From CAVLDP01 sp963661945 (GTDB lineage Bacteria > Bacillota > Clostridia > Lachnospirales > Lachnospiraceae), in contig CAVLDP010000002.1 of NCBI GenBank assembly GCA_963661945.1, positions 108,890 to 172,889 of the forward strand: DNA of 64,000 bases. Direction: 5' to 3'. The first letter of the stretch is position 1. Each line of letters starts with the position of its first letter. Under the pieces are notes generated by a model. It searched no databases. It was not told the DNA's origin and saw nothing but the letters and a program-made list of their open reading frames with translations. Shown here in pieces: positions 1 through 9,017 of the stretch. The position numbers and the translations under genes were made by a program.

Positions 1-215
1 TTACGAATCTCTCTGGCGACTTCATAGCCATTAAGCTTTGGCATCATAACATCCAGAATTACAAGGCTTAAATCATTATTCGAAAAATATTGATCCAGCG
101 CCTCCTGTCCATCGGAGGCTTCTAATACTTCATATCCATCTCTAGTTAAGAAATCCTTTACCAGACGCCGAATTCTAGCCTCATCATCTACAAGCAAAAT
201 TCTCTCATTTGACAT
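1..215 (-). CDS. Response regulator, receiver domain (N-terminal fragment, cut by window edge)
   Basis: The visible 71 codons start MSNERILLVDDEARIRR and contain the paired acidic residues (VDDE) and the phosphoacceptor aspartate in VILDVMMPK, so this is the start of a CheY-like receiver domain. The missing C-terminus would show whether it is an OmpR/PhoB-type DNA-binding regulator; the sequence style suggests that, but this is inference. The ATG has a strong AGGAGGAG ribosome binding site. It is the last visible gene of the operon running down from pheS, 57 bases after the one-TM protein gene. A sensor kinase would be expected further left, outside the window. Confidence 0.9.
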   Translation of the reverse strand, partial: MSNERILLVDDEARIRRLVKDFLTRDGYEVLEASDGQEALDQYFSNNDLSLVILDVMMPKLNGYEVAREIR

Positions 216-272
216 AGCACTCCTCCTATATTGCCTATAAATATATCATGGAAATATGTCAATTCTGTGTCG

Positions 273-968
273 TTATTCTTCCGTAGTCTCATCAGCAGAG
301 GAATCAGTATCCTCACTTAATGCCTGACTCATCACCTGATTCATAAGTGTATTGGATTCTTCCTTAAGATTTGCCTCTCTCTGATCTAAATCCGCTTCTC
401 TTTCTGTCAATTCCTGTTCCCAGGAGGAATATTTATTTACAAGCTTCGTCTCATAATCAAGGATTGTCGGAGAATTGCTGGTTGATGCAATATAGAGCAT
501 AATTGCAATTACAACTACAAATGCTATATTTGCAATCAGACTATAGCGAAAGCGTTTCTTATATTTGATGTCGGAAGGAGATGCCTTGTCTATATGATTG
601 TCCTTTGCAGCTGCCTCTTCCTGCTTCTTCGATTTCCTGTTATCCTCATCCTCTTCCTTCCTTTCCTTCTTTGAAATGAGGACCTCATCCTTAACAGGAA
701 TATCCGGAAGTTCTGAAGCTTCCGCAGCCTCTAGTGATACAATAAAATCTCTGAGCTCTGATAAATACTGGTATCCAATTGCCGTCTGAAACATCCCCTG
801 TGAAACAGCGCTCTTATATAATTCCACAATTGCTTCAGGATGATTCTTGTCTAATTGCTTGTTAATGTAGGCAATCGCTTTCATTTCCTTTTCAGCAAGT
901 TTGCCCATATCTTCATTTGCAAAAGAAAATCCTGCTACATGATAACTTTGTTCTGACATAATCCTCAT
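273..968 (-). CDS. Hypothetical one-TM protein with charged linker and coiled-coil tail
   Basis: I do not recognise the 231-residue protein. The first 80 residues look like a small soluble helical domain, followed by a very charged low-complexity stretch rich in K, E and D (about 95-135), one hydrophobic segment (about 142-162, LIANIAFVVVIAIMLYIA), and a heptad-like E/L/R-rich tail (about 175-215) likely to be a coiled coil. It would be a single-pass membrane protein with no signal peptide. The start used has AAGGA a few bases upstream inside the end of the preceding gene; an alternative ATG three codons later (MSEQ) also has a GAGG-like site. It follows the J-domain protein gene by 8 bases, so the two probably work together, but the function is unknown. 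Confidence 0.7.
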   Translation of the reverse strand: MRIMSEQSYHVAGFSFANEDMGKLAEKEMKAIAYINKQLDKNHPEAIVELYKSAVSQGMFQTAIGYQYLSELRDFIVSLEAAEASELPDIPVKDEVLISKKERKEEDEDNRKSKKQEEAAAKDNHIDKASPSDIKYKKRFRYSLIANIAFVVVIAIMLYIASTSNSPTILDYETKLVNKYSSWEQELTEREADLDQREANLKEESNTLMNQVMSQALSEDTDSSADETTEE

Positions 969-976
969 TCCGTCCT

Positions 977-2902
977 TTATAGATTTGCAATAATATCCGC
1001 TCGTTCTGTCATAATTCGCTGCATTATAACCGTTGTATCTACACCAGTCATATTATCCGGATGATATTTCTTCACAAGAGCTCGATATTCCTTCTTGAGC
1101 ACAAGTAAATCCTTACGTGCTTCTGGTGAGAAGAAATGACCATCAAAGTCATCTTCCATACTATCTGATGCTCCATCAAAAGAATAATGGTGATAAGATT
1201 TCTCCTGACTCTCTTTCTTGGGATTTCTTCTATAAAACGCCTCTTCCTCTTCTTGTGACCAGCGGTATTGTCCGTCCGAAGGAGACACATTTCGAGATGT
1301 AAAGACCTGATTCATCCATTCATAGTAGGAAAATGGTAAATCAACATCAAAAGTTGTAAGGAAAAACCGCTGATTAAAGCGATAAATTCGCCAATCTGCC
1401 ATCGTAGATGTAAGAATGGTAAATAAGCTATCCTGTCTCTCATAGACAGATAAAATAAACCTTGCATAGGGACTTCCTGAAAAGCGAATCTTATCTGCTT
1501 CTGATCTGTATCTTCTAGATAATCGATTCACCATATCATCAAGCTCATGATTTAATTCATCCCTGGTTTTCTCATATTCCGTAACCAAGTCAAATCTTGA
1601 TAGCTCACGATTGATATAAATCATATTCTCAAGCTGTTTGATTGACTTAAGAATTGGCTTAGCAAGCTTAGAAGTCGCAGTAAACACCGTACGAATTGCT
1701 TCTGGATTCTGATATAAATCTGATGCTAGAAATGTAAAGTCAAATAAAGACCCCAATTCCTTATCCTCGGCATAAGGATTACTGTATTCTGACCAATCCC
1801 TTATTGCAAGTACTTCCTTCACACTCTCCCAATTACGAAGCATAAGAGCATAGTGAAGTGCAGAAAATCCATAAGAATCCTCCCAGGACGCTTCTGATGC
1901 CGGTATCGACTTAGATGACAGAATCTGATTATAAATTCTTGCCATTCTCTCATTTCGAAGCTTAGCCTCAAAGGATTTAATCTCCCAAAGTCTCTTCTCG
2001 CCAAATTCTGAAGAATAACGATTCAAAAGGTAAGAAAGTGTAATCGAATCATCCATCCTTACACAGAGATACGAAAATATAATGGCTTCCTGTAGGGAAA
2101 AGCTCTTCTGCTTCTTGAGATTACTATAGGGAAGAATCAATTCCTGTGTTACTGACAGAGTAAAGGGATTAGAAATATCACTAATATAATCCTCAAAGAA
2201 GATCTCTTCCGGCTTTTGCAGTCTAAGATATAGATCTGGATTTAATTTTCCTTGTACGGAACTAAGATATGTAAAATAGGCTGTCATGTCGCAGATTCTA
2301 TAGTAGTTCTCAGCACGAATGTATGCGACATCAAGCGGGAAATCTCCCTCTATATCAATAATATTAAGTAAATACTCTTGTCGACGAGTTAGAACTCCAT
2401 TTTCAGAAAAGCCAACACGAACAAGGGAAAGTCCACAAGCAACTGCCTCGCGATAATTCAACTGAAGCCTCGTGTTAATATTCATAAGATTCTTCTGGAA
2501 TATACGAAGAAGTTCAACCAATTCTCGTCCAGCATCATTCTTATGTCCCGCAAAGCTCTTATATAGGACAAATTCTTCTTTTCTTCCAATCGCACGAACA
2601 GAATCCTGCAGGGTTTCCTGATAAAACAAAAATCCGCAAATATCTGAAAGAAGAATAAAATTACGCCCAGAAATAGAAGATGTCGAAGGATGAAGGTAAA
2701 TTGCACGATCTGTCATAATAATTCCATCTCGCGCAAGATCTCGAATCGGTCCTTGACCATATAGATAAAAGATAAGTTCCTCATGACTTGATATGCCATA
2801 GATTTGACGGCATGACGAAAGATCCTGCAGCGATGCAGGATCAAATTGCAGGTAGTGAAATCTGCTATGTAAAGATGCAATCATATCCTGAAATGCACTC
2901 AT
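977..2902 (-). CDS. Large protein with C-terminal J-domain and an ankyrin-like segment
   Basis: The 641-residue protein ends in a J-domain-like module: a helix II with LKKEYRALVKKY followed by the HPD tripeptide at about 614-616 and a shortened helix III. HPD is the motif through which DnaJ-type co-chaperones stimulate DnaK ATPase. Around residues 340-370 a single ankyrin-like unit (GFSALHYALMLRNW) is visible. The N-terminal 330 residues match nothing I can name; they include a beta-rich stretch (about 60-95). There are no Cys-rich zinc repeats or Gly/Phe linker, so this is not DnaJ itself (class C-type by layout). The gene is 4 bases after lgt and 8 bases before the one-TM protein. A role as a substrate-specific DnaK partner is inferred only from HPD. 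Confidence 0.7.
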   Translation of the reverse strand: MSAFQDMIASLHSRFHYLQFDPASLQDLSSCRQIYGISSHEELIFYLYGQGPIRDLARDGIIMTDRAIYLHPSTSSISGRNFILLSDICGFLFYQETLQDSVRAIGRKEEFVLYKSFAGHKNDAGRELVELLRIFQKNLMNINTRLQLNYREAVACGLSLVRVGFSENGVLTRRQEYLLNIIDIEGDFPLDVAYIRAENYYRICDMTAYFTYLSSVQGKLNPDLYLRLQKPEEIFFEDYISDISNPFTLSVTQELILPYSNLKKQKSFSLQEAIIFSYLCVRMDDSITLSYLLNRYSSEFGEKRLWEIKSFEAKLRNERMARIYNQILSSKSIPASEASWEDSYGFSALHYALMLRNWESVKEVLAIRDWSEYSNPYAEDKELGSLFDFTFLASDLYQNPEAIRTVFTATSKLAKPILKSIKQLENMIYINRELSRFDLVTEYEKTRDELNHELDDMVNRLSRRYRSEADKIRFSGSPYARFILSVYERQDSLFTILTSTMADWRIYRFNQRFFLTTFDVDLPFSYYEWMNQVFTSRNVSPSDGQYRWSQEEEEAFYRRNPKKESQEKSYHHYSFDGASDSMEDDFDGHFFSPEARKDLLVLKKEYRALVKKYHPDNMTGVDTTVIMQRIMTERADIIANL

Positions 2903-2906
2903 AAAA

Positions 2907-3782
2907 TCACCTTCTGCTACGTCTTACCCCAACAAAACCAAGAATTAACGACACAAGCACAAGTGCCGCTGCAAGCAAACGAGAAACTGGAAGAAGAGTT
3001 CCCGGAATTAATAACTGATCCGTCCGAAGTCCCTCTATCCAAAATCTGCCAAGCCCATAGCCAAATAAATACAAAAGAAAAATTGCTCCAGCAAATGGCT
3101 TATTACCATGCTTATAAAAATATCGATAAATAAATAGCATGATTAGGAAAAGGCATAAATTCCAGATAGACTCATAAAGGAAAGTCGGATGAACTGAAAT
3201 GTAGTCAACTCCATCAATCGTAACGAGATTAGCAAGCATCTCATCGGTCACATCGTCCATAGAGCGAATCGCATCTATAGGAAGAAGCATAGCAAATAAC
3301 CCATCACTATACTGTCCAAAGGCTTCTCGATTAAAGAAATTCCCCCATCTACCAATCGATTGTGCAATTGGAACAGCTAGAATCGCTGTATCCGCCACTG
3401 TAAGAAATGAGGTCTTCTTGTGCTTGCATGTAAGAAAAACCGCTAGCGTTCCAAAGATAATGCCCCCATAGATTGCAAGGCCACCCTGTCGCAGGTTAAA
3501 AATGCTAAGAAGATTATCTCGATAATAATCAAAGGCAAAGGCAACATAATAGACTCTAGCTCCAATCACGCCAAAAAGGACACCAAAAATAAAGTAATCT
3601 ACATAATCGTCCTGATTCTGTCCAGTAGCCTTTGCGGCGCTTAGAATAACAAAATATCCTACCGCCATAGCAAGCGTAATTACGATTCCATAATAGGCAA
3701 TACGAAAGCCAAAAACAGTAACTGCCTTGCCAACATCTGAAAATGTAATTCCAAGATTTGGAAAAATAATATCGCCATACAT
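2907..3782 (-). CDS. lgt: Prolipoprotein diacylglyceryl transferase
   Basis: Lgt moves a diacylglyceryl group from phosphatidylglycerol to the lipobox cysteine of prolipoproteins in the cytoplasmic membrane, the first step of lipoprotein maturation. The 291-residue protein has about seven hydrophobic segments and the family signature GRWGNFFNREAFG (consensus GRxGNFxNxExxG) near residue 140, with the essential Arg and Asn of this loop present. An HPTFLYES segment near 195 and the C-terminal GRFWIEGLRTD are also typical. Length is normal. It sits 2 bases after the PilZ gene and 4 bases before the J-domain gene, so it is translated as part of the pheST operon. Confidence 0.97.
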   Translation of the reverse strand: MYGDIIFPNLGITFSDVGKAVTVFGFRIAYYGIVITLAMAVGYFVILSAAKATGQNQDDYVDYFIFGVLFGVIGARVYYVAFAFDYYRDNLLSIFNLRQGGLAIYGGIIFGTLAVFLTCKHKKTSFLTVADTAILAVPIAQSIGRWGNFFNREAFGQYSDGLFAMLLPIDAIRSMDDVTDEMLANLVTIDGVDYISVHPTFLYESIWNLCLFLIMLFIYRYFYKHGNKPFAGAIFLLYLFGYGLGRFWIEGLRTDQLLIPGTLLPVSRLLAAALVLVSLILGFVGVRRSRR

Positions 3783-3784
3783 AA

Positions 3785-4132
3785 CTAGTCTAATTCGTCC
3801 TTCTCCTGAAACATCTGATAAATCAGTATACGCATAAGTTCATTATCTTGCATGCCAACAAATACAGCCCCATAGGAATAACCAGCCTGTCCTTCCACCA
3901 TATCTGCTCGAACAATTCGAAGATAAGCATTTATCTTGTCGGAATTCCAGAGGGTGATTTTCGCCTCGTAGCATTCTCCAATAAGAAGCTGTTCTTCTGC
4001 TGTAAATCCAATACCGTTTTTACTTACGTTAACAATATCAGCATCAACATAGCGTTCAATATCACCGCTAATCAAGTGTAGACATACGCTTGATTCCATA
4101 GGTGTTCTCTTCGCTCTACGTTTATCCTCCAT
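3785..4132 (-). CDS. PilZ domain protein (c-di-GMP effector)
   Basis: A 115-residue single-domain PilZ protein. The two c-di-GMP binding motifs are present: RxxxR as R5-RAK-R9, and [D/N]xSxxG as NVSKNG at about 35-40, followed by the usual beta-barrel. The frame is open up to 4294, but that longer form would run inside queA. The ATG at 4132 has an AGGAGG site nine or so bases upstream and starts exactly before RxxxR, so I use it. No catalytic or output domain is attached, so it must act by binding a partner. Together with the EAL protein at 25736-27640 and the MshEN-like protein at 11594-12469 it indicates active c-di-GMP signalling. Confidence 0.88.
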   Translation of the reverse strand: MEDKRRAKRTPMESSVCLHLISGDIERYVDADIVNVSKNGIGFTAEEQLLIGECYEAKITLWNSDKINAYLRIVRADMVEGQAGYSYGAVFVGMQDNELMRILIYQMFQEKDELD

Positions 4133-4181
4133 AGCAAACCTCCTATAAAAACCCTTTTGATTTATTTTATCATGTGTAAAA

Positions 4182-5222
4182 TCACTTCTCAATAATGAGC
4201 ATTGCATCACCGAAAGAAAAGAAACGATACTTCTCTTCCACCGCAATCTGATAAGCATGAAGTACATTCTCACGCCCAGCAAGAGCAGAAACAAGCATCA
4301 AAAGCGTCGACTCTGGTAAATGAAAGTTTGTAATTAGTCCATCTATCACCTTGAATTTGTAGCCCGGATAGATAAATATCTCCGTCCATCCACTTTTAGC
4401 AGATAGAGTTCCATCCTCGTCCGCAGCAGCTTCTAGAGTCCTGGTTGATGTAGTACCAACAGAAATTACTCGTCCACCTTCCTCTTTGGTGCGATTAATA
4501 AGCTCTGCCGCTTCTTCTGTAATCTGGTAGAATTCCGAATGCATATGATGTTCAAGTACATTCTCTACCTTAACAGGGCGGAAGGTTCCAAGTCCAACAT
4601 GCAGTGTAACTTCTGCAATATTTACGCCCATCTCGCGAAGTTCCTGCAACAATTCTTCTGTAAAATGAAGTCCTGCTGTTGGAGCAGCTGCTGATCCTTC
4701 GTACTTCGCATAAACGGTCTGATAGCGATTCTTATCCTCTAACTGATGTGTGATATAAGGAGGAAGAGGCATCTGGCCAAGTTGATCTAATATTTCTTCA
4801 AAAATACCTTGGTATTCAAACTGAACAAGACGATTTCCTTCTTCTACAATGTCGATAATCTCACCAATCAGTATACCATCGCCAAAGACAATTCTAGAGC
4901 CAACTCTAGCCTTCTTACCAGGCTTAACCAGAGTCTCCCATACATTATCTGACTTTCTCTTAAGGAGGAGTATCTCAACCTTTGCACCAGTTCCTTCTCT
5001 CTCTCCAATCAGTCTTGCGGGGATTACCTTTGTATTATTAATTACCAGGCAATCACCTTTTCTAAGATAGTCCTTAATATCGTAGAAATGGCGATGAGTT
5101 ACATCGCCATTTACTTTATCGAGGACCATTAGTCTGGACTCAGACCGAACCGACAGGGGATCTTGTGCAATCAGCTCCTCTGGAAGGTTATAGTCAAAGT
5201 CACTTAATTCTAATCTATCCAT
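4182..5222 (-). CDS. queA: S-adenosylmethionine:tRNA ribosyltransferase-isomerase
   Basis: QueA transfers and isomerises the ribosyl part of SAM onto 7-aminomethyl-7-deazaguanine at the wobble position of tRNAs with GUN anticodons, giving epoxyqueuosine. The 346-residue length is standard. Typical stretches are the N-terminal FDYNLPEELIAQDP, the internal APTAGLHFTEELL near 205, and the C-terminal HLPESTLLMLVSAL and RFFSFGDAML. The gene follows pheT by 8 bases and lies in the T-box controlled operon. The next enzyme of the pathway, QueH, is encoded separately in this window at 43753-44379, so the organism finishes queuosine synthesis itself. Confidence 0.97.
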   Translation of the reverse strand: MDRLELSDFDYNLPEELIAQDPLSVRSESRLMVLDKVNGDVTHRHFYDIKDYLRKGDCLVINNTKVIPARLIGEREGTGAKVEILLLKRKSDNVWETLVKPGKKARVGSRIVFGDGILIGEIIDIVEEGNRLVQFEYQGIFEEILDQLGQMPLPPYITHQLEDKNRYQTVYAKYEGSAAAPTAGLHFTEELLQELREMGVNIAEVTLHVGLGTFRPVKVENVLEHHMHSEFYQITEEAAELINRTKEEGGRVISVGTTSTRTLEAAADEDGTLSAKSGWTEIFIYPGYKFKVIDGLITNFHLPESTLLMLVSALAGRENVLHAYQIAVEEKYRFFSFGDAMLIIEK

Positions 5223-5230
5223 ATATTTAC

Positions 5231-7648
5231 CTATTTTCTAAGTTCTACTCCAATTGCCTCGAGTGCTTTTAGAATACGATTCATTGCTGAAGTGATATCT
5301 TCCTCTGACAAGTTACGATCCTTGGCACGGAAGGTAAGAGAATACGCAAGTGACTTGAAGCCAAGTCCAATCTGAGCTCCCTCATAGATATCGAAGAGTT
5401 CATAGGATTCAAGATAAGATCCGCCCTTTGTCTCGAAGATCTTCTCGATATCACCAGCAAGAATTGTCTTTGGAACAATCATACTAAGATCTCGTGTTGA
5501 GGCTGGGAAATTAGCAATTCCTTCATACTTCTTGTCGAAGGATGCAAGCTCAGTAATAAGCTTCATATCAATAACTGCAACATAGACACGATCCTTGATT
5601 CCATAATTTGCTGCACAAAGAGGATGAACCTCTCCCAGATAGCCGATAATCTGTCCATCGTAGATAACGTTGGCCTGACGTCCTGGATGAAGGAAGTTCT
5701 TCTCTGACTGAGGATCATACTCAGCCTTCTTTGTCATACCAAATTTGCTCAGAAGCTCCTCTACTACACCCTTCATTGTATAGAAATCACCTTCTCCATA
5801 CATACCAAAGGTTAATTGCATGCGCTCATCCGGAAGATCCTCAAGTGGAAGGCTCTCTGGAATGTAAATATTACCCATCTCATAGAGACGAACATTCTTA
5901 TTACGACGATTATAGTTCGTTGATAGAGATGTCAGCATTCCATTTAGGGATGTCGTTCTCATAATACTATAGTCTTCGCCAAGTGGATTCGAAATAACGA
6001 TAGCCTGTCTCATCGGATCATTCTCATCAAGAAGCAGCTTGTCAAAGACCTTCGGACTTTCGAAGGAATAGGTCATGCCCTGAGAGAAGCCTGAGAATTC
6101 TAACACTTCACGAGCTAGCGCTTCAATCTGAAGCTTGTATGATAGCTTACCTGCTGTAGCAGAACCAGTAGGAAGTGTTGTAGGAATCTTGTCGTAGCCG
6201 AAGAAACGTGCAACTTCCTCTGCAAGATCTGCATAAGATAATAGATCCTGTCGGAAGGTTGGAATCAAAAGCTCATTGGAAGCCGAATCATAAGGAATCT
6301 CAAGTCTCTCAAAATATGTAAGCATCTCTTCCTTTGATACATTCGTTCCAAGCATAGCATTATATTTGTCAGGTTCAAATGGAAGTCTAATTCCTTCCTT
6401 CTTCTCAGGATAGATATCTATTGTTCCACCAACAACTGTACCCGCGCCGAGCTCTTCTACCAGCTGACAAGCACGGTTCATAGCAAGGATGGCATTATTC
6501 GGATCAAGCCCCTTCTCGAAGATTCCGGATGCATCTGTACGAAGGCCAATCTTCTTAGATGACAGACGAATATTGGTGCCATCAAAGCATGCTGCTTCAA
6601 AAAGCATGGTAGATACATTATCGGTAATCATGGAATTCTCTCCACCCATAATACCTGCAATACCAATTGCCTTCTCTCCGTCATGAATCATAAGAACAGA
6701 AGAATCAACCTGTCTTTCCTGTCCATCTAATGTGGTAAATGTATCACCATCATTTGCTCTCTTTACGACAATCTTGTGCCCTGCAATTGTATCAAGATCA
6801 TAGGCATGCATTGGCTGTCCATATTCCACCATGACATAGTTGGTTATATCGACAATGTTATTGATTGGACGAATTCCATGAGCCATAAGTCGTCTCTGCA
6901 TCCACTTTGGAGATGGAGCAATCTTGATATCCTTTACGACTCTGGCAGTATAACGAGAACAAAGATCATTTGCCTCAATCTCAGCAGATGCATAAGATGA
7001 CACATCTTCATCATTTCCAGTCTCAGTAACTACTGGAGGCTTAAATTCCTTGCGGAATGTAGCAGCCGCCTCTCTTGCAATACCAAGTACTGCGAAGCAA
7101 TCTACACGATTGGAAGTAATCTCATATTCAACCACTACATCGTCCAGTCCCAGATAGGAAATAGCATCCTCTCCAACTACTGCATCCTCTGGAAGAATAT
7201 ATACGCCATCCTCTGGAGCATCTGGGTACATATCTCTGGTTGAGCCAAGCTCCTCAATAGAGCACATCATACCGTTTGATTCAATGCCTCTAAGCTTGCC
7301 CTTCTTAATCTTAATTCCGCCAGGAGTCTTAGATCCATCATGTCCGCCAGCGACCTTTCCACCAGAGAGAACAACTGGGATCTTATCGCCTACAGATACA
7401 TTTGGCGCACCAGTAACAATCTGAGTCACTTCATTTCCAATATTAACTTGGCAGATAATTAGCTTGTCTGCATCTGGATGAGGCTCAATTGAGTCAATCT
7501 GTCCAATAACAATATTCTCAAGATCTGCATCCATCTCTTCGTAGAATTCCACCTTGGATCCAGATAGAATCATCGCATCTGTATATTCCTGTGGTGTCAC
7601 ATCAAGTCCTGGCACCAAATCTTTAATCCATTTTAATGATGTCTTCAT
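5231..7648 (-). CDS. pheT: Phenylalanyl-tRNA synthetase beta subunit
   Basis: The 805-residue beta chain of the alpha2-beta2 enzyme that charges tRNA-Phe. From the N-terminus it shows the EMAP/OB-fold tRNA-binding domain (about 40-150), the B3/B4 editing region (about 205-385, with the RPINNIVDITNYVM stretch), the B5 domain (about 405-480), the catalytic-like domain, and the C-terminal anticodon-binding FDX-ACB domain (about 710-805, FPASTRDLSMIVP). Length is normal and no motif is missing. It follows pheS by 19 bases and is controlled by the same T-box leader. Confidence 0.98.
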   Translation of the reverse strand: MKTSLKWIKDLVPGLDVTPQEYTDAMILSGSKVEFYEEMDADLENIVIGQIDSIEPHPDADKLIICQVNIGNEVTQIVTGAPNVSVGDKIPVVLSGGKVAGGHDGSKTPGGIKIKKGKLRGIESNGMMCSIEELGSTRDMYPDAPEDGVYILPEDAVVGEDAISYLGLDDVVVEYEITSNRVDCFAVLGIAREAAATFRKEFKPPVVTETGNDEDVSSYASAEIEANDLCSRYTARVVKDIKIAPSPKWMQRRLMAHGIRPINNIVDITNYVMVEYGQPMHAYDLDTIAGHKIVVKRANDGDTFTTLDGQERQVDSSVLMIHDGEKAIGIAGIMGGENSMITDNVSTMLFEAACFDGTNIRLSSKKIGLRTDASGIFEKGLDPNNAILAMNRACQLVEELGAGTVVGGTIDIYPEKKEGIRLPFEPDKYNAMLGTNVSKEEMLTYFERLEIPYDSASNELLIPTFRQDLLSYADLAEEVARFFGYDKIPTTLPTGSATAGKLSYKLQIEALAREVLEFSGFSQGMTYSFESPKVFDKLLLDENDPMRQAIVISNPLGEDYSIMRTTSLNGMLTSLSTNYNRRNKNVRLYEMGNIYIPESLPLEDLPDERMQLTFGMYGEGDFYTMKGVVEELLSKFGMTKKAEYDPQSEKNFLHPGRQANVIYDGQIIGYLGEVHPLCAANYGIKDRVYVAVIDMKLITELASFDKKYEGIANFPASTRDLSMIVPKTILAGDIEKIFETKGGSYLESYELFDIYEGAQIGLGFKSLAYSLTFRAKDRNLSEEDITSAMNRILKALEAIGVELRK

Positions 7649-7667
7649 TTTATCTCCCTACCTTTAT

Positions 7668-8690
7668 CTAGAACTGATTTAAGAATCTATCGTCATTCTC
7701 ATAGAGAAGGCGCATGTCATCAATTTCATACTTAAGAAGTGTAATTCTCTCAAGTCCAACGCCAAAAGCGAATCCGCTATACTCCTCTGGATCGATGCCA
7801 CTCATCTCAAGCACGCGAGGATGAACCATTCCACAGCCTAGGATTTCAATCCAACCCTCGCCTTTGCAGAAGCGGCAGCCCTTACCATGACACTTAAAGC
7901 ATGATACATCCACCTCAGCAGATGGTTCTGTAAATGGGAAATGATGCGGTCTAAACTTAACCTTGGTATCTTCGCCAAATAGTTCCTTGGCAAATTCTGT
8001 AAGTGTACCCTTAAGATCTGCAAAGGTAATTCCCTTATCGATAACCATACCTTCGATCTGGTGGAAGGATGGTGAATGAGTTGCATCTACTTCATCAGCT
8101 CGGAATACTCTACCTGGAGCAATCATACGAATTGGAAGCTTACCCTTCTCCATCTGACGGACCTGAACTGGAGATGTCTGCGTACGAAGAAGGATATCCT
8201 TGTTAATGTAGAAGGTATCCTGCTCGTCCTTAGCTGGATGATTTGCTGGAATATTCAGTGCTTCGAAGTTGTAATAATCCTTCTCAATCTCAGGACCTTC
8301 TACAACCTCATATCCCATACCAACAAAGATCTTCTCAACCTGCTCTAACACAGAAGTATTTGGATGACTATGGCCAACCTTATTCTTCGTAGCTGGAAGC
8401 GTCACATCAATTGTCTCAGACTTAAGTCTAAGCTCCATTTCTGCTCTTTCAAAGTCTTCCTTTGCTTCCTGAAGCTTAGCTTCAATGGCTTCTCTTGTCT
8501 CATTTACAAGCTGTCCAACCTTAGGACGATCCTCTGGAGCCACATCCTTCATACTCTTTAAGATTGCAGTAAGCTCACCCTTCTTGCCAAGAACTGATAC
8601 ACGAACATCATTTAGCGTATCAAGCCCTTTTGCCTCATCAATGTCAGCTAAAGCTTTTTTCTTAATCTCTTCTAGCTTCTCGTTAAACAT
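7668..8690 (-). CDS. pheS: Phenylalanyl-tRNA synthetase alpha subunit
   Basis: The 340-residue catalytic alpha chain. It has an N-terminal coiled coil (about 1-85), then the class II core: motif 2 around MIAPGRVFRADEVDATHSP, the HHFPFTEPSAEVDVSC stretch, the Cys-containing insertion CFKCHGKGCRFC usual in Firmicutes, and motif 3 FGVGLERI. The ATG has an AAGGAG site eight bases upstream. It is the first gene of an operon that continues through pheT, queA, the PilZ gene, lgt and beyond, and is preceded by a tRNA-Phe-sensing T-box leader. Confidence 0.98.
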   Translation of the reverse strand: MFNEKLEEIKKKALADIDEAKGLDTLNDVRVSVLGKKGELTAILKSMKDVAPEDRPKVGQLVNETREAIEAKLQEAKEDFERAEMELRLKSETIDVTLPATKNKVGHSHPNTSVLEQVEKIFVGMGYEVVEGPEIEKDYYNFEALNIPANHPAKDEQDTFYINKDILLRTQTSPVQVRQMEKGKLPIRMIAPGRVFRADEVDATHSPSFHQIEGMVIDKGITFADLKGTLTEFAKELFGEDTKVKFRPHHFPFTEPSAEVDVSCFKCHGKGCRFCKGEGWIEILGCGMVHPRVLEMSGIDPEEYSGFAFGVGLERITLLKYEIDDMRLLYENDDRFLNQF

Positions 8691-8728
8691 AACAAAATCT
8701 CCTTCTTCCTAATGGTACATTTATGCAT

Positions 8729-8973
8729 AAAAAAAGACCCGTACCCTTATCACAAGGGACGAATCATAATCCGCGTTACCACCCTATTTCCCAGAATAAC
8801 TGGACACTCAAATCGCTTAACGTGCGAACCCGTCACAACCTACTATAAGTTCAATCGTGCAGCTCCTGCGTGAAATTCATAAGCCATAGGAACCTGTCAG
8901 TGCTTCCAGCGCATCACACCAACTCTCTCTTAGGAATTATAGCCTCTTACTATGCGCAATCCTCGCCTTTCGA
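8729..8973 (-). promoter_or_regulatory. T-box leader (tRNA-Phe sensing) of the pheST operon
   Basis: Read on the minus strand, the leader has the AGTAAGAG start of stem I, a GA-rich AGAGAG...GGTG element, a specifier region GAATTTCAC in which TTC (8872-8874) is a phenylalanine codon followed by the usual A, and the conserved T-box core AGGGTGGTAACGCGG at 8771-8785. It ends in a terminator hairpin (8736-8765; CCCTT/AAGGG flanked by GATTCG/CGGGTC) and a run of seven T (8729-8735). Uncharged tRNA-Phe should stabilise the antiterminator and switch on pheST and the genes behind it. Specifier identity agrees with the downstream genes. Confidence 0.93.
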
Positions 8974-8979
8974 CTTACA

Positions 8980-9007
8980 ATTCTAACATAAGAAATCGAA
9001 AAGTCAA
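8980..9007 (-). promoter_or_regulatory. Sigma-A type promoter of the pheST T-box operon
   Basis: On the minus strand a -35 TTGACT (9002-9007) and a -10 TAGAAT (8980-8985) are separated by 16 bases (17 if the -35 is read as TTTGAC). The predicted start near 8973 is just in front of T-box stem I, which supports the call. Confidence 0.75.
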
Positions 9008-9017
9008 ACTTCATATA

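Noticed and set aside
4133..4294. A longer PilZ reading frame reaching into queA
   Set aside because: The extra 54 residues overlap queA coding sequence in another frame; the ribosome binding site and RxxxR motif favour 4132.
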